Shown piece by piece: positions 1-9,297 of a stretch of DNA of 64,000 nucleotides. The stretch is from Natrinema pellirubrum DSM 15624 (GTDB lineage: Archaea; Halobacteriota; Halobacteria; Halobacteriales; Natrialbaceae), in the NCBI RefSeq assembly GCF_000230735.2, contig NC_019962.1:2294001-2358000 (forward strand). Direction: 5' to 3'. The notes under the pieces are model-generated. The model saw nothing but the letters and a program-made list of their open reading frames with translations. It made no database searches and had not been told where the DNA came from. Numbering within the stretch: the stretch's first letter is position 1; the number at the start of each line of letters is the position of its first letter. The translations under genes were made by a program, and so were the position numbers.

Positions 1-1
1 C

Positions 2-43
2 GACGACGCCGCCACTGACGACCTCGCTGACACGACCGGCTGA
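2..43 (+). CDS. 3' end of an upstream gene (partial; possibly menD)
   Basis: Only the last 13 codons are in the window. They read D-D-A-A-T-D-D-L-A-D-T-T-G before a TGA at 41-43, an acidic haloarchaeal C-terminus on the same strand as menB. Haloarchaeal menB is often preceded by menD, so menD is a guess from context only; nothing in the tail identifies the family. Confidence 0.4.
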   Translation, partial: DDAATDDLADTTG

Positions 44-134
44 CCCCGGCCGGCAGTCGACCTCGAGCGGGGAGTCGACGACGACCCGGCCGAGACGCGA
101 ATCTATTTCAGCCGTCGCCCGCCACACTCGAGCA

Positions 135-1025
135 ATGGTTTCGGAACGCTTCGATCCCGAGCAGTGGGAGCCTGCGGCACTGAACGACGAGTTCAGGGAC
201 ATCACCTACCACCGCGCGGTCGACTCCGGGACGGTCCGGATCGCGTTCGACCGGCCCGACGTCCGCAACGCCTTCCGGCCGGGGACCGTCGACGAACTCT
301 ACGACGCGCTGGACCACGCCAAGCGCCAGACCGACGTCGGCTGTATCCTGCTGACCGGGAACGGGCCGTCCTCGAAGGACGGCGGCTGGGCCTTCTGTTC
401 CGGCGGCGATCAGACGATCCGGGGCGAGGACGGCTACCAGTACGAGGGCGACGAGGAACGAGCGTCGGAACAGGGCCGGCTCCACATCCTCGAGGTCCAG
501 CGCCTCATTCGGCACATTCCGAAGGTCGTCGTCGCCGTCGTGCCGGGCTGGGCCGTCGGCGGCGGCCACTCGCTGCACGTCGTCTGTGACCTGACCCTCG
601 CGAGCGAAGACCACGCGAAGTTCCTCCAGACCGATCCCGACGTGGCAAGCTACGACGCCGGCTTCGGCTCCGCGTACTTGGCCAAACAGATCGGCCAGAA
701 GAAGGCCCGCGAGGTGTTCTTCCTCGGGAAGACCTACGACGCCGAAGAGGCCGCGGAGATGGGCATGGTCAACGAGGCGGTTCCCCACGAGGAGTTAGAG
801 GAGACCGCCCTCGAGTGGGGCGAGCGCATCAACTCGAAGAGCCCGACGGCGATGCGGATGCTCAAGTACGCGTTCAACATGACCGACGACGGGATGGTCG
901 GTCAGCAGGTCTTCGCCGGCGAGGCGACGCGGCTGGGCTACATGACCGACGAAGCGAAGGAGGGTCGAGACGCGTTCGTCGAAGGTCGCGATCCGGACTT
1001 CGACGACTTCCCGTGGCACTACTAA
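135..1025 (+). CDS. menB: 1,4-dihydroxy-2-naphthoyl-CoA synthase (MenB)
   Basis: Crotonase-fold enzyme that cyclises o-succinylbenzoyl-CoA to dihydroxynaphthoyl-CoA in cytoplasmic menaquinone synthesis. The 296-residue protein has the MenB signatures CSGGDQ, the oxyanion-hole GWAVGGGHSLH stretch and a YDAGFGSAYLAKQIGQKKARE block, which separate it from ordinary enoyl-CoA hydratases. Length is normal. A TATA-like TCTATTT at 102-108 lies about 27 bp before the ATG, so the transcript is probably leaderless. menA, menC and menE follow after one unrelated gene. Confidence 0.96.
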   Translation: MVSERFDPEQWEPAALNDEFRDITYHRAVDSGTVRIAFDRPDVRNAFRPGTVDELYDALDHAKRQTDVGCILLTGNGPSSKDGGWAFCSGGDQTIRGEDGYQYEGDEERASEQGRLHILEVQRLIRHIPKVVVAVVPGWAVGGGHSLHVVCDLTLASEDHAKFLQTDPDVASYDAGFGSAYLAKQIGQKKAREVFFLGKTYDAEEAAEMGMVNEAVPHEELEETALEWGERINSKSPTAMRMLKYAFNMTDDGMVGQQVFAGEATRLGYMTDEAKEGRDAFVEGRDPDFDDFPWHY

Positions 1026-1048
1026 TCTAAGGCCCGTATATCGAACCG

Positions 1049-2299
1049 ATGCACCGACGAACGCTCCTCCGGCGGACGACGCTGCCGGCCGCGCTCGCGC
1101 TCGCAGGCTGTACCGCGCCCAGCGACGAGCCCGATGGGGAGGCCGACGCCGGGGGCGGAAGCGACGGCTCCGAGGGCGTCTCGGGAACCCCGCCGATCCC
1201 GATGCTCGAGGACCCGCCGGAGGCGGTCTATCTACCCGGCCACCGGAAGTCGATGCGCGTTCTCGAGCCGGTCGCTGCCGGCGAGTACGCGCTGACCCCG
1301 ATGCTGTCGTACCCCCATCCGTTCTGGATCGTCACGGCGAACTACCGCGAGTTCGTCGAACCCGCGGCCGGCCGTGGGGTCCACCTGATGGTCGTCGTCT
1401 GGGACCGGGAGACGGGACGGGTCTTGCCCGGTGCCGAGCCGAGGGCAACGGTCTCCCGCGACGGGCGCGAGATCGATTCGCGGGCGCTGTGGCCGATGCT
1501 CTCCCAGGAGATGGGCCTCCACGTCGGCGACAACGTCGCCCTCCCGGCGGACGGGACCTACACCGTCGACGTCGACCTCCCACCGCTTTCGATCCGTCGG
1601 ACCGGCTCGCTCGCGGGCAGATTCACCGACGGGGCGACCGCGACCTTCGAGTTCACGTACGATCAGGCCTTCCGCGAGGCCGTCGTCGAGGGGATCGAAC
1701 TGCTGGACCGGGACCGGTGGGGCCAGCGGGGTGCGCTCGAGCCGATGACGGAGCGCGGGGCCGCCGGTGACGAGGACGGTGGAGAGAGCGCCGGCGACGA
1801 CGCGACCGGTGTGGGGAACGGGGAACCGGACCCTGGAGCCCCCTACTCGCGGGTGCCGCCGGCCGACGCCTATCCCGGGACGCGGCTGGTCGAGTCGGTT
1901 GCCGGTTCCGAGACGAACGGCACGGCCGGCGATGGTGTCCCAAGGAGCGGCGATGCGGCGGTCGTCGTCGCGCTGCTTGAGCCCGAATCGCGACTCGCCG
2001 ACGGCGACGACCCCTATCTGCTCGTCTCGCCCCGGACGCCGTACAACCGGGTGCCGCTCCCGAACGCGTCGCTGCGGGTCGTCCTCGAGCGCGACGCCCG
2101 ACAGGTCCTCGACGAGCGCCTCGAGCCGGTGATCGACGGTGAGTACGGGCACCACTACGGGCGGTCCGTTTCGGACGTTCGGCCGGGCGATACGGTCCGG
2201 ATCGCGGTCGAGTCGCCCCCGCAAACGGCCCGCCATCAGGGCTACGAAACGGCGTTTTTCGGGATGGAGCCGGTCGAACTCGTGGTTCCGTCGGCGTAG
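1049..2299 (+). CDS. exported lipoprotein, DUF7350 / P19-like (possible iron-transport accessory)
   Basis: A 416-residue protein with an RRTLLRRT start, a short hydrophobic stretch and a lipobox-like LAGC, so it is probably exported and lipid-anchored. Residues about 65-210 (YLPGHRKSM, ALTPMLSYPHPFW, HLMVVVWDRETG, MGLHVGDNVALP) resemble the haloarchaeal DUF7350 domain, which I relate to the P19/Tp34 periplasmic iron-binding fold. The C-terminal half, beyond a low-complexity Gly/Asp linker, is unassigned. It sits between menB and menA on the same strand but has no evident role in quinone synthesis. Family assignment is from memory. Confidence 0.75.
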   Translation: MHRRTLLRRTTLPAALALAGCTAPSDEPDGEADAGGGSDGSEGVSGTPPIPMLEDPPEAVYLPGHRKSMRVLEPVAAGEYALTPMLSYPHPFWIVTANYREFVEPAAGRGVHLMVVVWDRETGRVLPGAEPRATVSRDGREIDSRALWPMLSQEMGLHVGDNVALPADGTYTVDVDLPPLSIRRTGSLAGRFTDGATATFEFTYDQAFREAVVEGIELLDRDRWGQRGALEPMTERGAAGDEDGGESAGDDATGVGNGEPDPGAPYSRVPPADAYPGTRLVESVAGSETNGTAGDGVPRSGDAAVVVALLEPESRLADGDDPYLLVSPRTPYNRVPLPNASLRVVLERDARQVLDERLEPVIDGEYGHHYGRSVSDVRPGDTVRIAVESPPQTARHQGYETAFFGMEPVELVVPSA

Positions 2300-2399
2300 C
2301 TGTTTCCCCCGTTCGTTCTCCCGCTCGCTCGTGGCCACGACCGCCGGCGGTCACTCGCAATGCCAACGTTGACACTCTCTCGAGTGGGACACTCGAACC

Positions 2400-3344
2400 A
2401 TGAGTTCGGCCGAGGTCGAGACATCACGGACGAAGGCGTGGCTGATGGCGGCCCGCCCGCAGACCTTGCCCGCGGCCGCGGCCCCGGTGATCGTCGGGTC
2501 GGGGCTGGCGGCCGCCGAGGGCGTGTTCGCGCCGCTGCCGGCGATCGTGGCCTTCGTCGGTGCGGCGCTGATCCAGATCGGGACGAACTTCGCGAACGAC
2601 TACTACGACGCCGTCAAGGGGGCCGACACCGAGGACCGGGAGGGCTTTACCCGGGTCACCCAGTCGGGGCTCATCTCGCCCGAGCAGGTCAAGCTCGCGA
2701 CGATCGTCACCTTCGGACTGGCGATCTGCTCGGGGACCTATCTCGTCTATGTGGGGGGCGTTCCGATCCTCGTCGTGGGGCTCGTCAGCGTCTTCTGCGG
2801 CTGGGCCTACACCGGCGGCCCCTACCCGCTGGGCTATCACGGGCTGGGCGATCTCTTCGTGTTCGTCTTCTTCGGCCTCGTCGCCGTGACCGGAACCTAC
2901 TACGTACAGGCCGCGGCCGTCCTCGCGGAGCCGCTCGCGACGACGGTCCCCGACGGCACCGTCCCGCTCGAGGCCGTGATCGCGAGCCTGCCGATCGCCG
3001 GGCTCTCGACGGCGATTCTCGTCGTGAACAACGTCCGGGACAAGGAGACCGACACCGAGGCGGGCAAACGGACCCTCGCGGTCCGGCTGGGCTACCGCTG
3101 GAGTCGCGTGGAGTACGTGGCCATGCTCGCGATCGCCTACGTCGTTCCGGGCTGGTTCTGGCTCGCGACCGACGTCGGCCCCGGTGTGTTGCTCCCGCTG
3201 GTGACGCTGCCCTACGCCGCGACGATCGCGCGAACCGTCCTGACCCGAACCGATGGCGAGGCGCTCAACCCCGCGCTCGAGGCGACCGGCAAGCTGCTCG
3301 CGATCTATGCCGTCTGTTTCGCCGGGGGGCTGGTGCTGCTATGA
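2400..3344 (+). CDS. menA: 1,4-dihydroxy-2-naphthoate polyprenyltransferase (MenA)
   Basis: UbiA-family membrane prenyltransferase that attaches the polyprenyl tail to dihydroxynaphthoate. The 314-residue sequence has the first Asp-rich motif NDYYDAVKGAD with the MenA-type FTRVTQSGLIS continuation, the second motif NNVRDKETD, and 8-9 hydrophobic helices. Its last codon overlaps the menC start (ATGA at 3341-3344), so the two are translationally coupled. Confidence 0.95.
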   Translation: MSSAEVETSRTKAWLMAARPQTLPAAAAPVIVGSGLAAAEGVFAPLPAIVAFVGAALIQIGTNFANDYYDAVKGADTEDREGFTRVTQSGLISPEQVKLATIVTFGLAICSGTYLVYVGGVPILVVGLVSVFCGWAYTGGPYPLGYHGLGDLFVFVFFGLVAVTGTYYVQAAAVLAEPLATTVPDGTVPLEAVIASLPIAGLSTAILVVNNVRDKETDTEAGKRTLAVRLGYRWSRVEYVAMLAIAYVVPGWFWLATDVGPGVLLPLVTLPYAATIARTVLTRTDGEALNPALEATGKLLAIYAVCFAGGLVLL

Positions 3345-4438
3345 GCGCCGCCGAGGACCTCTCGCTGGAGTATCGTCCCTTCTCGCTCGACCTCGTTGAG
3401 CCGCTCGAGACGGCCGACGGGACGATCGCGTCCCGGGACGGCTTTCTCGTCCGACTGGTCGACGAGGCCGACGACGGCAGCGACGGAGCCGGCGACGAGC
3501 CGGCCGTCGGCTACGGGGAAGCGACGCCGCTGCCGGGCTGGACCGAGTCCCGGGAGGACTGCGAGCGCGCCCTCGAGCGCGCACAGGAGGCGCTCCGAAC
3601 CGACGGCCCGAGCGAGGCCCTCGAGGCCGTCGACCGGCAGGTCGCGGCCCGTCACGCCCTCTCGCTGGCACTGGCCGACCTGCAGGCGACCCGCGAGTCG
3701 ACGCCGCTGTATCGGTACCTCGGACAGGGGCCGATGGTCGGGCGGGTGCCGGTCAACGCGACGATCGGCGACGGCTCACCGGACGAGACGGTCGCCGCGG
3801 CCCGCGCGGCCGTCGATCGGGGCTTTACCACCTGCAAGCTGAAGGTCGGCCTCCGGAGCGTCGAGGACGACATCGAACGCGTCCGCCGAGTCCGCGAGGC
3901 CGTCGGCGACCGGATCGAACTGCGGGCCGACGCCAACGAGGCCTGGACCTTCGAGGAGGCCCAGTCGGCTCTCGAGGGCTTTGCCGACTGTGGCGTCTCG
4001 ATCCTCGAGCAGCCCCTCCCGGCGGGCGCGCTCGAGGGTCACGCCGACCTCCGCAAGGAGAGCCGTGGCGTCTCGATCGCGCTCGACGAGGGGCTGCTCG
4101 AACACGGCGTCGACGCGATCTGTGACGCCGGGGCAGCCGACGTCGTCGTCCTGAAGCCGATGGCGCTGGGCGGGATCGACGTCGCCCGACAGGTCGCTGC
4201 GTGGCTGTCCGAACTCGAGGTCGCGCCGCTGGTGACGACCACCATCGACGGCGTCGTCGCGCGCACCGGCGCGGTACATCTGGCGGCCGCGATCCCCGAC
4301 GTGCCGGCCTGCGGACTGGCGACCGGCGATCTGCTCGCGACGGATCTGGGCCGGGATCCCGTCTTGATCGAGAAGGGGTCGGCCGTCGTCCCGCAGGCGA
4401 AGGGACTGGGCGTCGCGGACGTCTGGGGTGACCGATGA
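3341..4438 (+). CDS. menC: o-succinylbenzoate synthase (MenC)
   Basis: Enolase-superfamily dehydratase producing o-succinylbenzoate. The start at 3341 is fixed by the ATGA overlap with menA; the reading frame is open further upstream but that part is antisense-like. Of 365 residues, the catalytic signatures are the KxK pair in CKLKVGL, the metal ligand in RADANEAW, LEQPLP, the ALDEG acid and the VLKPM segment. It ends in another ATGA overlap with menE at 4435. Confidence 0.94.
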   Translation: MSAAEDLSLEYRPFSLDLVEPLETADGTIASRDGFLVRLVDEADDGSDGAGDEPAVGYGEATPLPGWTESREDCERALERAQEALRTDGPSEALEAVDRQVAARHALSLALADLQATRESTPLYRYLGQGPMVGRVPVNATIGDGSPDETVAAARAAVDRGFTTCKLKVGLRSVEDDIERVRRVREAVGDRIELRADANEAWTFEEAQSALEGFADCGVSILEQPLPAGALEGHADLRKESRGVSIALDEGLLEHGVDAICDAGAADVVVLKPMALGGIDVARQVAAWLSELEVAPLVTTTIDGVVARTGAVHLAAAIPDVPACGLATGDLLATDLGRDPVLIEKGSAVVPQAKGLGVADVWGDR

Positions 4439-5961
4439 CCGGCGGCCTCGAGTGGCCGACGCGGGACCTGCTCGCCGGTCGTGCCTCGACGACGCCGGAC
4501 GCGACGGGACTCGTCGACGCCGACGGTGACCGATCGTGGACGTACAGGGCGTTCGACCGGCGGGTCGACGCCGTCGCGGCACGATTCGAGAGCCTCGTCT
4601 CCGGCCCCGACGATCGCCTCGGTATCCTCATGGACACCCGCGTCGCGTTCGCCGAGGTCTACTTCGCGGCGATGCGACTCGGCGTCACGATCGTCCCGTT
4701 GAACGTCCGGGAAACGGCAGCGGAACTCGCCCCGAAGGTCCGACGAACCGCCATCGACGCGCTCGTCTGCGAGGCGGCGACCGAAGAACTCGCCCTCGAG
4801 ATCGGCGACTGCCCGATCGTCTCGGTCGACGCCCCCGATCGCGACGGCGTCGACCCGCTCGAGCCGATCGACGGGGCGTCCGTGACCCCGGTCGCGCTCG
4901 AGCGCGACGACACGCACCTGCTCATGTTCACGTCGGGTACGTCGGGGGATCCGAAGGCCGTCCGGCTGACGGTCGGCAACCTCGTCGCCAGCGCGACCGC
5001 CTCGGCGTTCCGGCTCGGCGTCCTGCCGGCCGACCGGTGGCTCTGCTGTCTGCCGATGTATCACATGGGCGGGCTGGCACCGATCGTCCGGTCGACGCTG
5101 TACGGAACGACCGCCGTGATCCAGCGCGTGTTCGACCCCCACGACACCGCCCGCGTCGTCGACGAGTACGATATCACGGGCGTCTCGCTCGTGCCGACGA
5201 TGTGCAAGCGCCTGCTCGAGGCCGGCTGGGAGCCACCGGACTCGCTGCGGTTCGTTCTGCTGGGCGGCGCTCCGGCTTCGGGGGAACTGCTCGAGCGCTG
5301 TCGGGAGCGGGGCGTGCCGGCCCACCCGACCTACGGCATGACCGAGACCGCCTCCCAGATCGCGACGGCGACGCCGGCCGAGACCGCGGCCCACGAGGGG
5401 ACGGTCGGCAAGCCGCTTTCCGGAACCGACGTGACCGTTGTCGACGAGGACGGCACGGTTCTCGGGCCGGACGAACAGGGCGAACTCGTCGTCTCGGGGC
5501 CGACGGTGACGCCGGGCTATCTCGACGCCGCCGAGACCGCGGCCGCCTTCGGCGACCACGGGCTCCACACCGGCGACGTCGGCTACCGCGATGCAGACGG
5601 CCGGCTATGGGTCCTCAATCGCCGCAGTGACCGCATCGTCACCGGCGGCGAGAACGTCGACCCCGGCGAGGTCGTCGCGGCGCTGCGGTCCCACCCAGAT
5701 GTCGAGGACGCCGCGGTCGTGGGTCTCTCCGATCCGGAGTGGGGCGAACGGGTCGCAGCACTCGTCGTCCCCGAAGCGGGGGCAGCCGCATCGCTCGAGC
5801 CGGCGTCCCTGCTCGCTCACTGCGACGAGCGCCTCGCGGGGTTCAAGCGGCCGAAGACGATCGGGGTCGCCGACTCGCTTCCCCGGACCGCGTCGGGGAC
5901 CGTCGACCGTGAGGAGGTCCGCGAGCGTCTGCTTACGGACGGGACCGACCTGAGCGGGTAG
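4435..5961 (+). CDS. menE: o-succinylbenzoate-CoA ligase (MenE)
   Basis: ANL-superfamily acyl-CoA ligase (508 residues) activating o-succinylbenzoate for MenB. Visible motifs are the P-loop FTSGTSGDPKAVRLT, LPMYHMGG, the PTYGMTETAS motif, and the hinge region around LWVLNRRSDRIVTGGENVDPGE. The catalytic Lys lies in the C-terminal GFKRPKTI segment. Last gene of the coupled menA-menC-menE unit; 16 bp later the convergent BCCT gene ends. Confidence 0.94.
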   Translation: MTGGLEWPTRDLLAGRASTTPDATGLVDADGDRSWTYRAFDRRVDAVAARFESLVSGPDDRLGILMDTRVAFAEVYFAAMRLGVTIVPLNVRETAAELAPKVRRTAIDALVCEAATEELALEIGDCPIVSVDAPDRDGVDPLEPIDGASVTPVALERDDTHLLMFTSGTSGDPKAVRLTVGNLVASATASAFRLGVLPADRWLCCLPMYHMGGLAPIVRSTLYGTTAVIQRVFDPHDTARVVDEYDITGVSLVPTMCKRLLEAGWEPPDSLRFVLLGGAPASGELLERCRERGVPAHPTYGMTETASQIATATPAETAAHEGTVGKPLSGTDVTVVDEDGTVLGPDEQGELVVSGPTVTPGYLDAAETAAAFGDHGLHTGDVGYRDADGRLWVLNRRSDRIVTGGENVDPGEVVAALRSHPDVEDAAVVGLSDPEWGERVAALVVPEAGAAASLEPASLLAHCDERLAGFKRPKTIGVADSLPRTASGTVDREEVRERLLTDGTDLSG

Positions 5962-5977
5962 TCTCCCGCGTCGCTGG

Positions 5978-7567
5978 TCAGTCGTCGTCGGAGACGCTCT
6001 CGGAGACCGGCCGCTGACGGCGAGTCGGCGGCTCCGAGACCGGCGTCTCGTTGTCGCGAACGTAGTTTCTGGCGACGACGTAGCTGCCGTACAGGACGAG
6101 CAACAGGAACAGCGAGAACGGCAGCGCCATCGTCACCGACAGCGACTCGATGGCGCTGAACTCCTCGAGTTCGAGTGACATCATCCCGAAGACGGCGAGC
6201 AAGGCACCCCACCACGCGCGGTTTCGCGGGTTCGGGTTCTCGTCGCCGAGCGTGATCGCCGAAATCATAAACACCGCCGAGTCGAGCGAGGTAATGATGT
6301 AGCCGGCGATGATGAAGACGAAGAGTACGGCGAGAATCGTTCCATACGGCGTGATCTCGAGGGCTTTCGCGATGGCTGCGGGATTGCCCGAGGCGGCCAG
6401 TGCCTCCGCGATTGGAGCTTGATACCCCGGTGCGAGCGCCCAGCCGCCGATGAGACCGTGCTGGATCCAGGTGAACAGCGTCGGGACCAGCACGAGGACG
6501 GCGAACAGTTCCCTGACCGTGCGGCCCTTCGAGACGCGAGCGACGAAACTCCCGACGAAGATACTCCAGGCGGCCCACCAGGCCCACCAGAAGCCGGTCC
6601 AGTCGGCCGCCCAGTTGCCCTCGGCCCCCGGCGCGGTGTACAGCGACAGCCGGAACAGGTTGCTGAGCCAGACGCCGGTCGCGTCGAGGTGGAGTTCGAG
6701 CATGTACAGCGTCGGCCCGATCACCACGAGTAGGGCCATCGCGACGCCGATGAGGACCACCGTCGCCCGGGCCGCGTTACGGATCCCCTTCCGGAGGCCG
6801 AGCCAGACGTCACCGAGGAAGACCAGCCCGATCAGCGCGAACACCGCGTAGGTGAGGATCCGCGCCTCGAGGCCGAAGACGCCGCTGAGGATCGCGGACA
6901 TCGTCTGTGCGCTGAACCCGAGCGTCGTCGCGATGCCGCCGATCGTGGCGATCATCGCCGCCAGATCGACCAGCCAGTAGAGGCCCGGGATTCGGCCCTT
7001 GTCGACGACGCCGGCAAGCATCGAACTGATCTTGTACTCGCCGATGCCGTCCGTGTAGACCGCGATCCCGAAGGCGATCGCGACGGGGAGATACCACATC
7101 GCCAGCCCCGGGAACACCTCGTGGATGAACATGAACGCGAGCGCCATCGACTCGGTGGACGCGTTCTGGACCGGCGCGGGATCCGGCGGGGGATACTGGA
7201 CGATCGAAACCGGTTCCGCCACGCCCCAGATGAGGACTGACGCGCCGAACCCGACGGTAAAGACCATCGATAGCCACGAGAAGCGATCGAATTCGGGCTC
7301 GGCGTCGGGGCCGCCGATCCGGATCCGGCCGTACCGCGAGGCCGTGAACGCGGTCGCGGCGACCAGCAGGACGAACCCAAGCAGGATGAACCACCAGCCG
7401 AAGTAGACGAGGACCCAGCTTTTCGCCCCAATGAGCGCACTACTCAATGCCGACGGCCGCAGGAATCCAACGATCCCAAGCGAGAGCATCACGCCCATCG
7501 TCACGAAAAACAGGGCCATCTCTCCCCGCGAGGCGTCCTCGAGGCCGAGGAGCCGACCGACGTTCAT
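5978..7567 (-). CDS. BCCT-family transporter (betaine/choline/carnitine type)
   Basis: A 529-residue, roughly 12-helix secondary transporter. The family-specific tryptophan-rich segment FWWAWWAAWSIFVGSFVAR followed by SKGRTVRE is present, with the GFGASVLIWGVAEP region typical of BCCT carriers. In haloarchaea these usually import glycine betaine or related compatible solutes with Na+ or H+; the substrate cannot be read from the sequence. Convergent with menE and divergent from the NRDE gene, with a 236-bp promoter region between. Confidence 0.92.
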   Translation of the reverse strand: MNVGRLLGLEDASRGEMALFFVTMGVMLSLGIVGFLRPSALSSALIGAKSWVLVYFGWWFILLGFVLLVAATAFTASRYGRIRIGGPDAEPEFDRFSWLSMVFTVGFGASVLIWGVAEPVSIVQYPPPDPAPVQNASTESMALAFMFIHEVFPGLAMWYLPVAIAFGIAVYTDGIGEYKISSMLAGVVDKGRIPGLYWLVDLAAMIATIGGIATTLGFSAQTMSAILSGVFGLEARILTYAVFALIGLVFLGDVWLGLRKGIRNAARATVVLIGVAMALLVVIGPTLYMLELHLDATGVWLSNLFRLSLYTAPGAEGNWAADWTGFWWAWWAAWSIFVGSFVARVSKGRTVRELFAVLVLVPTLFTWIQHGLIGGWALAPGYQAPIAEALAASGNPAAIAKALEITPYGTILAVLFVFIIAGYIITSLDSAVFMISAITLGDENPNPRNRAWWGALLAVFGMMSLELEEFSAIESLSVTMALPFSLFLLLVLYGSYVVARNYVRDNETPVSEPPTRRQRPVSESVSDDD

Positions 7568-7803
7568 CGTTCGACCCCACTACGCTCGTCGCCGTTCCGT
7601 TCGGCGGTCGTCTGCGTATCGTCGCTACTCACGATTGTGTGAGCCAGCATCAGATGTGTCTCGGATCCCACTCCTAATCGTTGAAGAACCCTTTGTATCG
7701 AACGCCGCTACAGGATCGGTACCACACTGCAGGATAGATGGGCGGAACCAACGGGATTGCCGCCGGACCCGGAGTTAAGCCGCTTGCCGCCCTACGCGGA
7801 CCC

Positions 7804-8607
7804 GTGTGTACGCTCACGCTCGCTTGGCAGGTCTTCGAGGAGGCACCGGTCGCCGTCGCCGCGAACCGTGACGAGGCGGTCGGCCGGCCATCCGAACCGC
7901 CGGGCGTCTACCGCGAGGAACCGCTGATCGTTGCGCCGCGTGACGCCGAGGCCGGCGGCACTTGGATCGGCTACAACGAACACGGCGTCTTCGTCGGCCT
8001 CACGAACAAGTGGGCCACCGCCGATCTCGCCGGCGAGCGCTCTCGGGGGCTGCTCGTCGCCGACGCCCTCGAGGCGCGCTCGGCCGCCGAAGCCCGCTCG
8101 ATCGTGGCGGACGCGACCGATGCCGACGGGTACAGCGGGTTCTATCTGGTTGCCGCCGACGCCGACGAGGCGTTTTGCTACCAGTGGGACGGCGACCTCA
8201 CGCTGACCGAGTTCGAGCCCGGCGTCCACGTCGTCGTCAACGTCGCGGTCAACGACGACGTCGACGTCCCGGCGGACCGAGCGGCGGTCGGCCAAGCGCA
8301 GGCGGACAACGCTCGAGCGGTCCGGGATGCGCTCGCGCCGGCATCGGGCGAGACCGTCGGCGACTGGCTCGAGCGCGGGGCCGCGGTGCTTTCGGACCAC
8401 GATTACGGCGTCTGCATTCATGAGGACGGGTTCGGAACCCGCTCGTCATCGCTGCTCGCGCTCGGTCCCGAGACGGCGCGATACGAGTTCGCGCCGGGAC
8501 CGCCCTGTCGGACGAGCTACGAGTCGGTCTCTCTCCCCGAACGCGTGTCGGGAGCCGCCGACGCCGACGGAACGGACCCGGCGATCGACGGCGAAGGGCA
8601 CATTTAA
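7804..8607 (+). CDS. NRDE-family (TANGO2-like) protein
   Basis: Starts with GTG-TGT, giving M-C-T-L: the Cys2 expected of the NRDE/TANGO2 family, an Ntn-hydrolase-like fold. This is why I place the start at 7804 rather than at the earlier in-frame 7738. The eponymous motif AANRDEAVGRPSEPP follows at residues about 20-35, then GGTWIGYNEHGVFVGLTN. 267 residues, full length. The family is linked to heme or lipid handling in eukaryotes; its role in archaea is not settled. Confidence 0.88.
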   Translation: MCTLTLAWQVFEEAPVAVAANRDEAVGRPSEPPGVYREEPLIVAPRDAEAGGTWIGYNEHGVFVGLTNKWATADLAGERSRGLLVADALEARSAAEARSIVADATDADGYSGFYLVAADADEAFCYQWDGDLTLTEFEPGVHVVVNVAVNDDVDVPADRAAVGQAQADNARAVRDALAPASGETVGDWLERGAAVLSDHDYGVCIHEDGFGTRSSSLLALGPETARYEFAPGPPCRTSYESVSLPERVSGAADADGTDPAIDGEGHI

Positions 8608-8632
8608 GCGGCTCGCACTATCTGGTATGGGT

Positions 8633-8683
8633 ATGGACGCACTCCTGCCTGTAGCGACGCACACGGCGAGGTGGTGGCCGTGA
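8633..8683 (+). CDS. 16-18 residue leader mini-ORF overlapping the HTH gene
   Basis: A TTTAAG box at 8604-8609 places a leaderless start at ATG 8633 (or 8627). The ORF encodes MDALLPVATHTARWWP and stops at TGA 8681-8683, overlapping the GTG start (8680) of the HTH gene by four bases (GTGA). The promoter position plus the exact overlap suggest a translated leader coupled to the regulator. It is too short for homology inference. Confidence 0.45.
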   Translation: MDALLPVATHTARWWP

Positions 8684-9030
8684 GCGTGTCCGCGGCCGAA
8701 GCCGAACTCACCGAGGCCGAGCGCGCGGGCCTCGAACTCGTCCGCGAGTCCGGCGGCATCCACCAGAGCGACTTCTGGAAGGAACTGGACGTCTCCTCGC
8801 GGAAGGGCAGTCGAATCGTCGAGTCGCTCGTCGAGAAGGAACTGGTCGACCGGGAGGAGACCGTCTACGAGGGACACAACACCTACTACATCTCGCCGAC
8901 CGCCCGCGACCTGGATTTCACCCTGCTGATGGCCGGCGACATGCTCTCGCCGTTCATCGGCGAGGAGGAGGTCGACCCCAACAGCGACGCCTTCTCCCAG
9001 TGGATCATGAACCTCGCTTACGAGGAGTAA
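8680..9030 (+). CDS. winged-helix transcriptional regulator
   Basis: A 116-residue protein with an N-terminal winged helix (LTEAERAGLELVRESGGIHQSDFWKELDVSSRKGSRIVESLV, in two helices plus a recognition helix) and a wing around REETVYEGHNTYYIS. The C-terminal 35 residues (LLMAGDMLSPFIGEEE) are unassigned. It resembles MarR/TrmB-like single-domain haloarchaeal regulators. GTG at 8680 is chosen because it overlaps the upstream mini-ORF stop; GTG 8671 is an alternative. The target is unknown. Confidence 0.8.
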   Translation: MSVSAAEAELTEAERAGLELVRESGGIHQSDFWKELDVSSRKGSRIVESLVEKELVDREETVYEGHNTYYISPTARDLDFTLLMAGDMLSPFIGEEEVDPNSDAFSQWIMNLAYEE

Positions 9031-9297
9031 CCCGTCGACCGCGGTCGACGAACCACCGCTCTTTCATCGGCTGCCGTTGCTCGAGCGCAGGCTATCGCGT
9101 CGGGTCAGTCGTTGCCGACGCCGAAGTGAGCGCGCCAGCCACGTGTGCGGCCCGATCGAATATCTCGGCGGGATCCGGCGCGACGGACACGGTCTAGTTA
9201 CGGTTCGTTGATAAATAAGAGCGAGACATGAACACGCCGGCTGTCGAGACACTGTGCGTCGGGTCGGGAGCCGACCCAGCCGGCCCGGCGGAATCGA

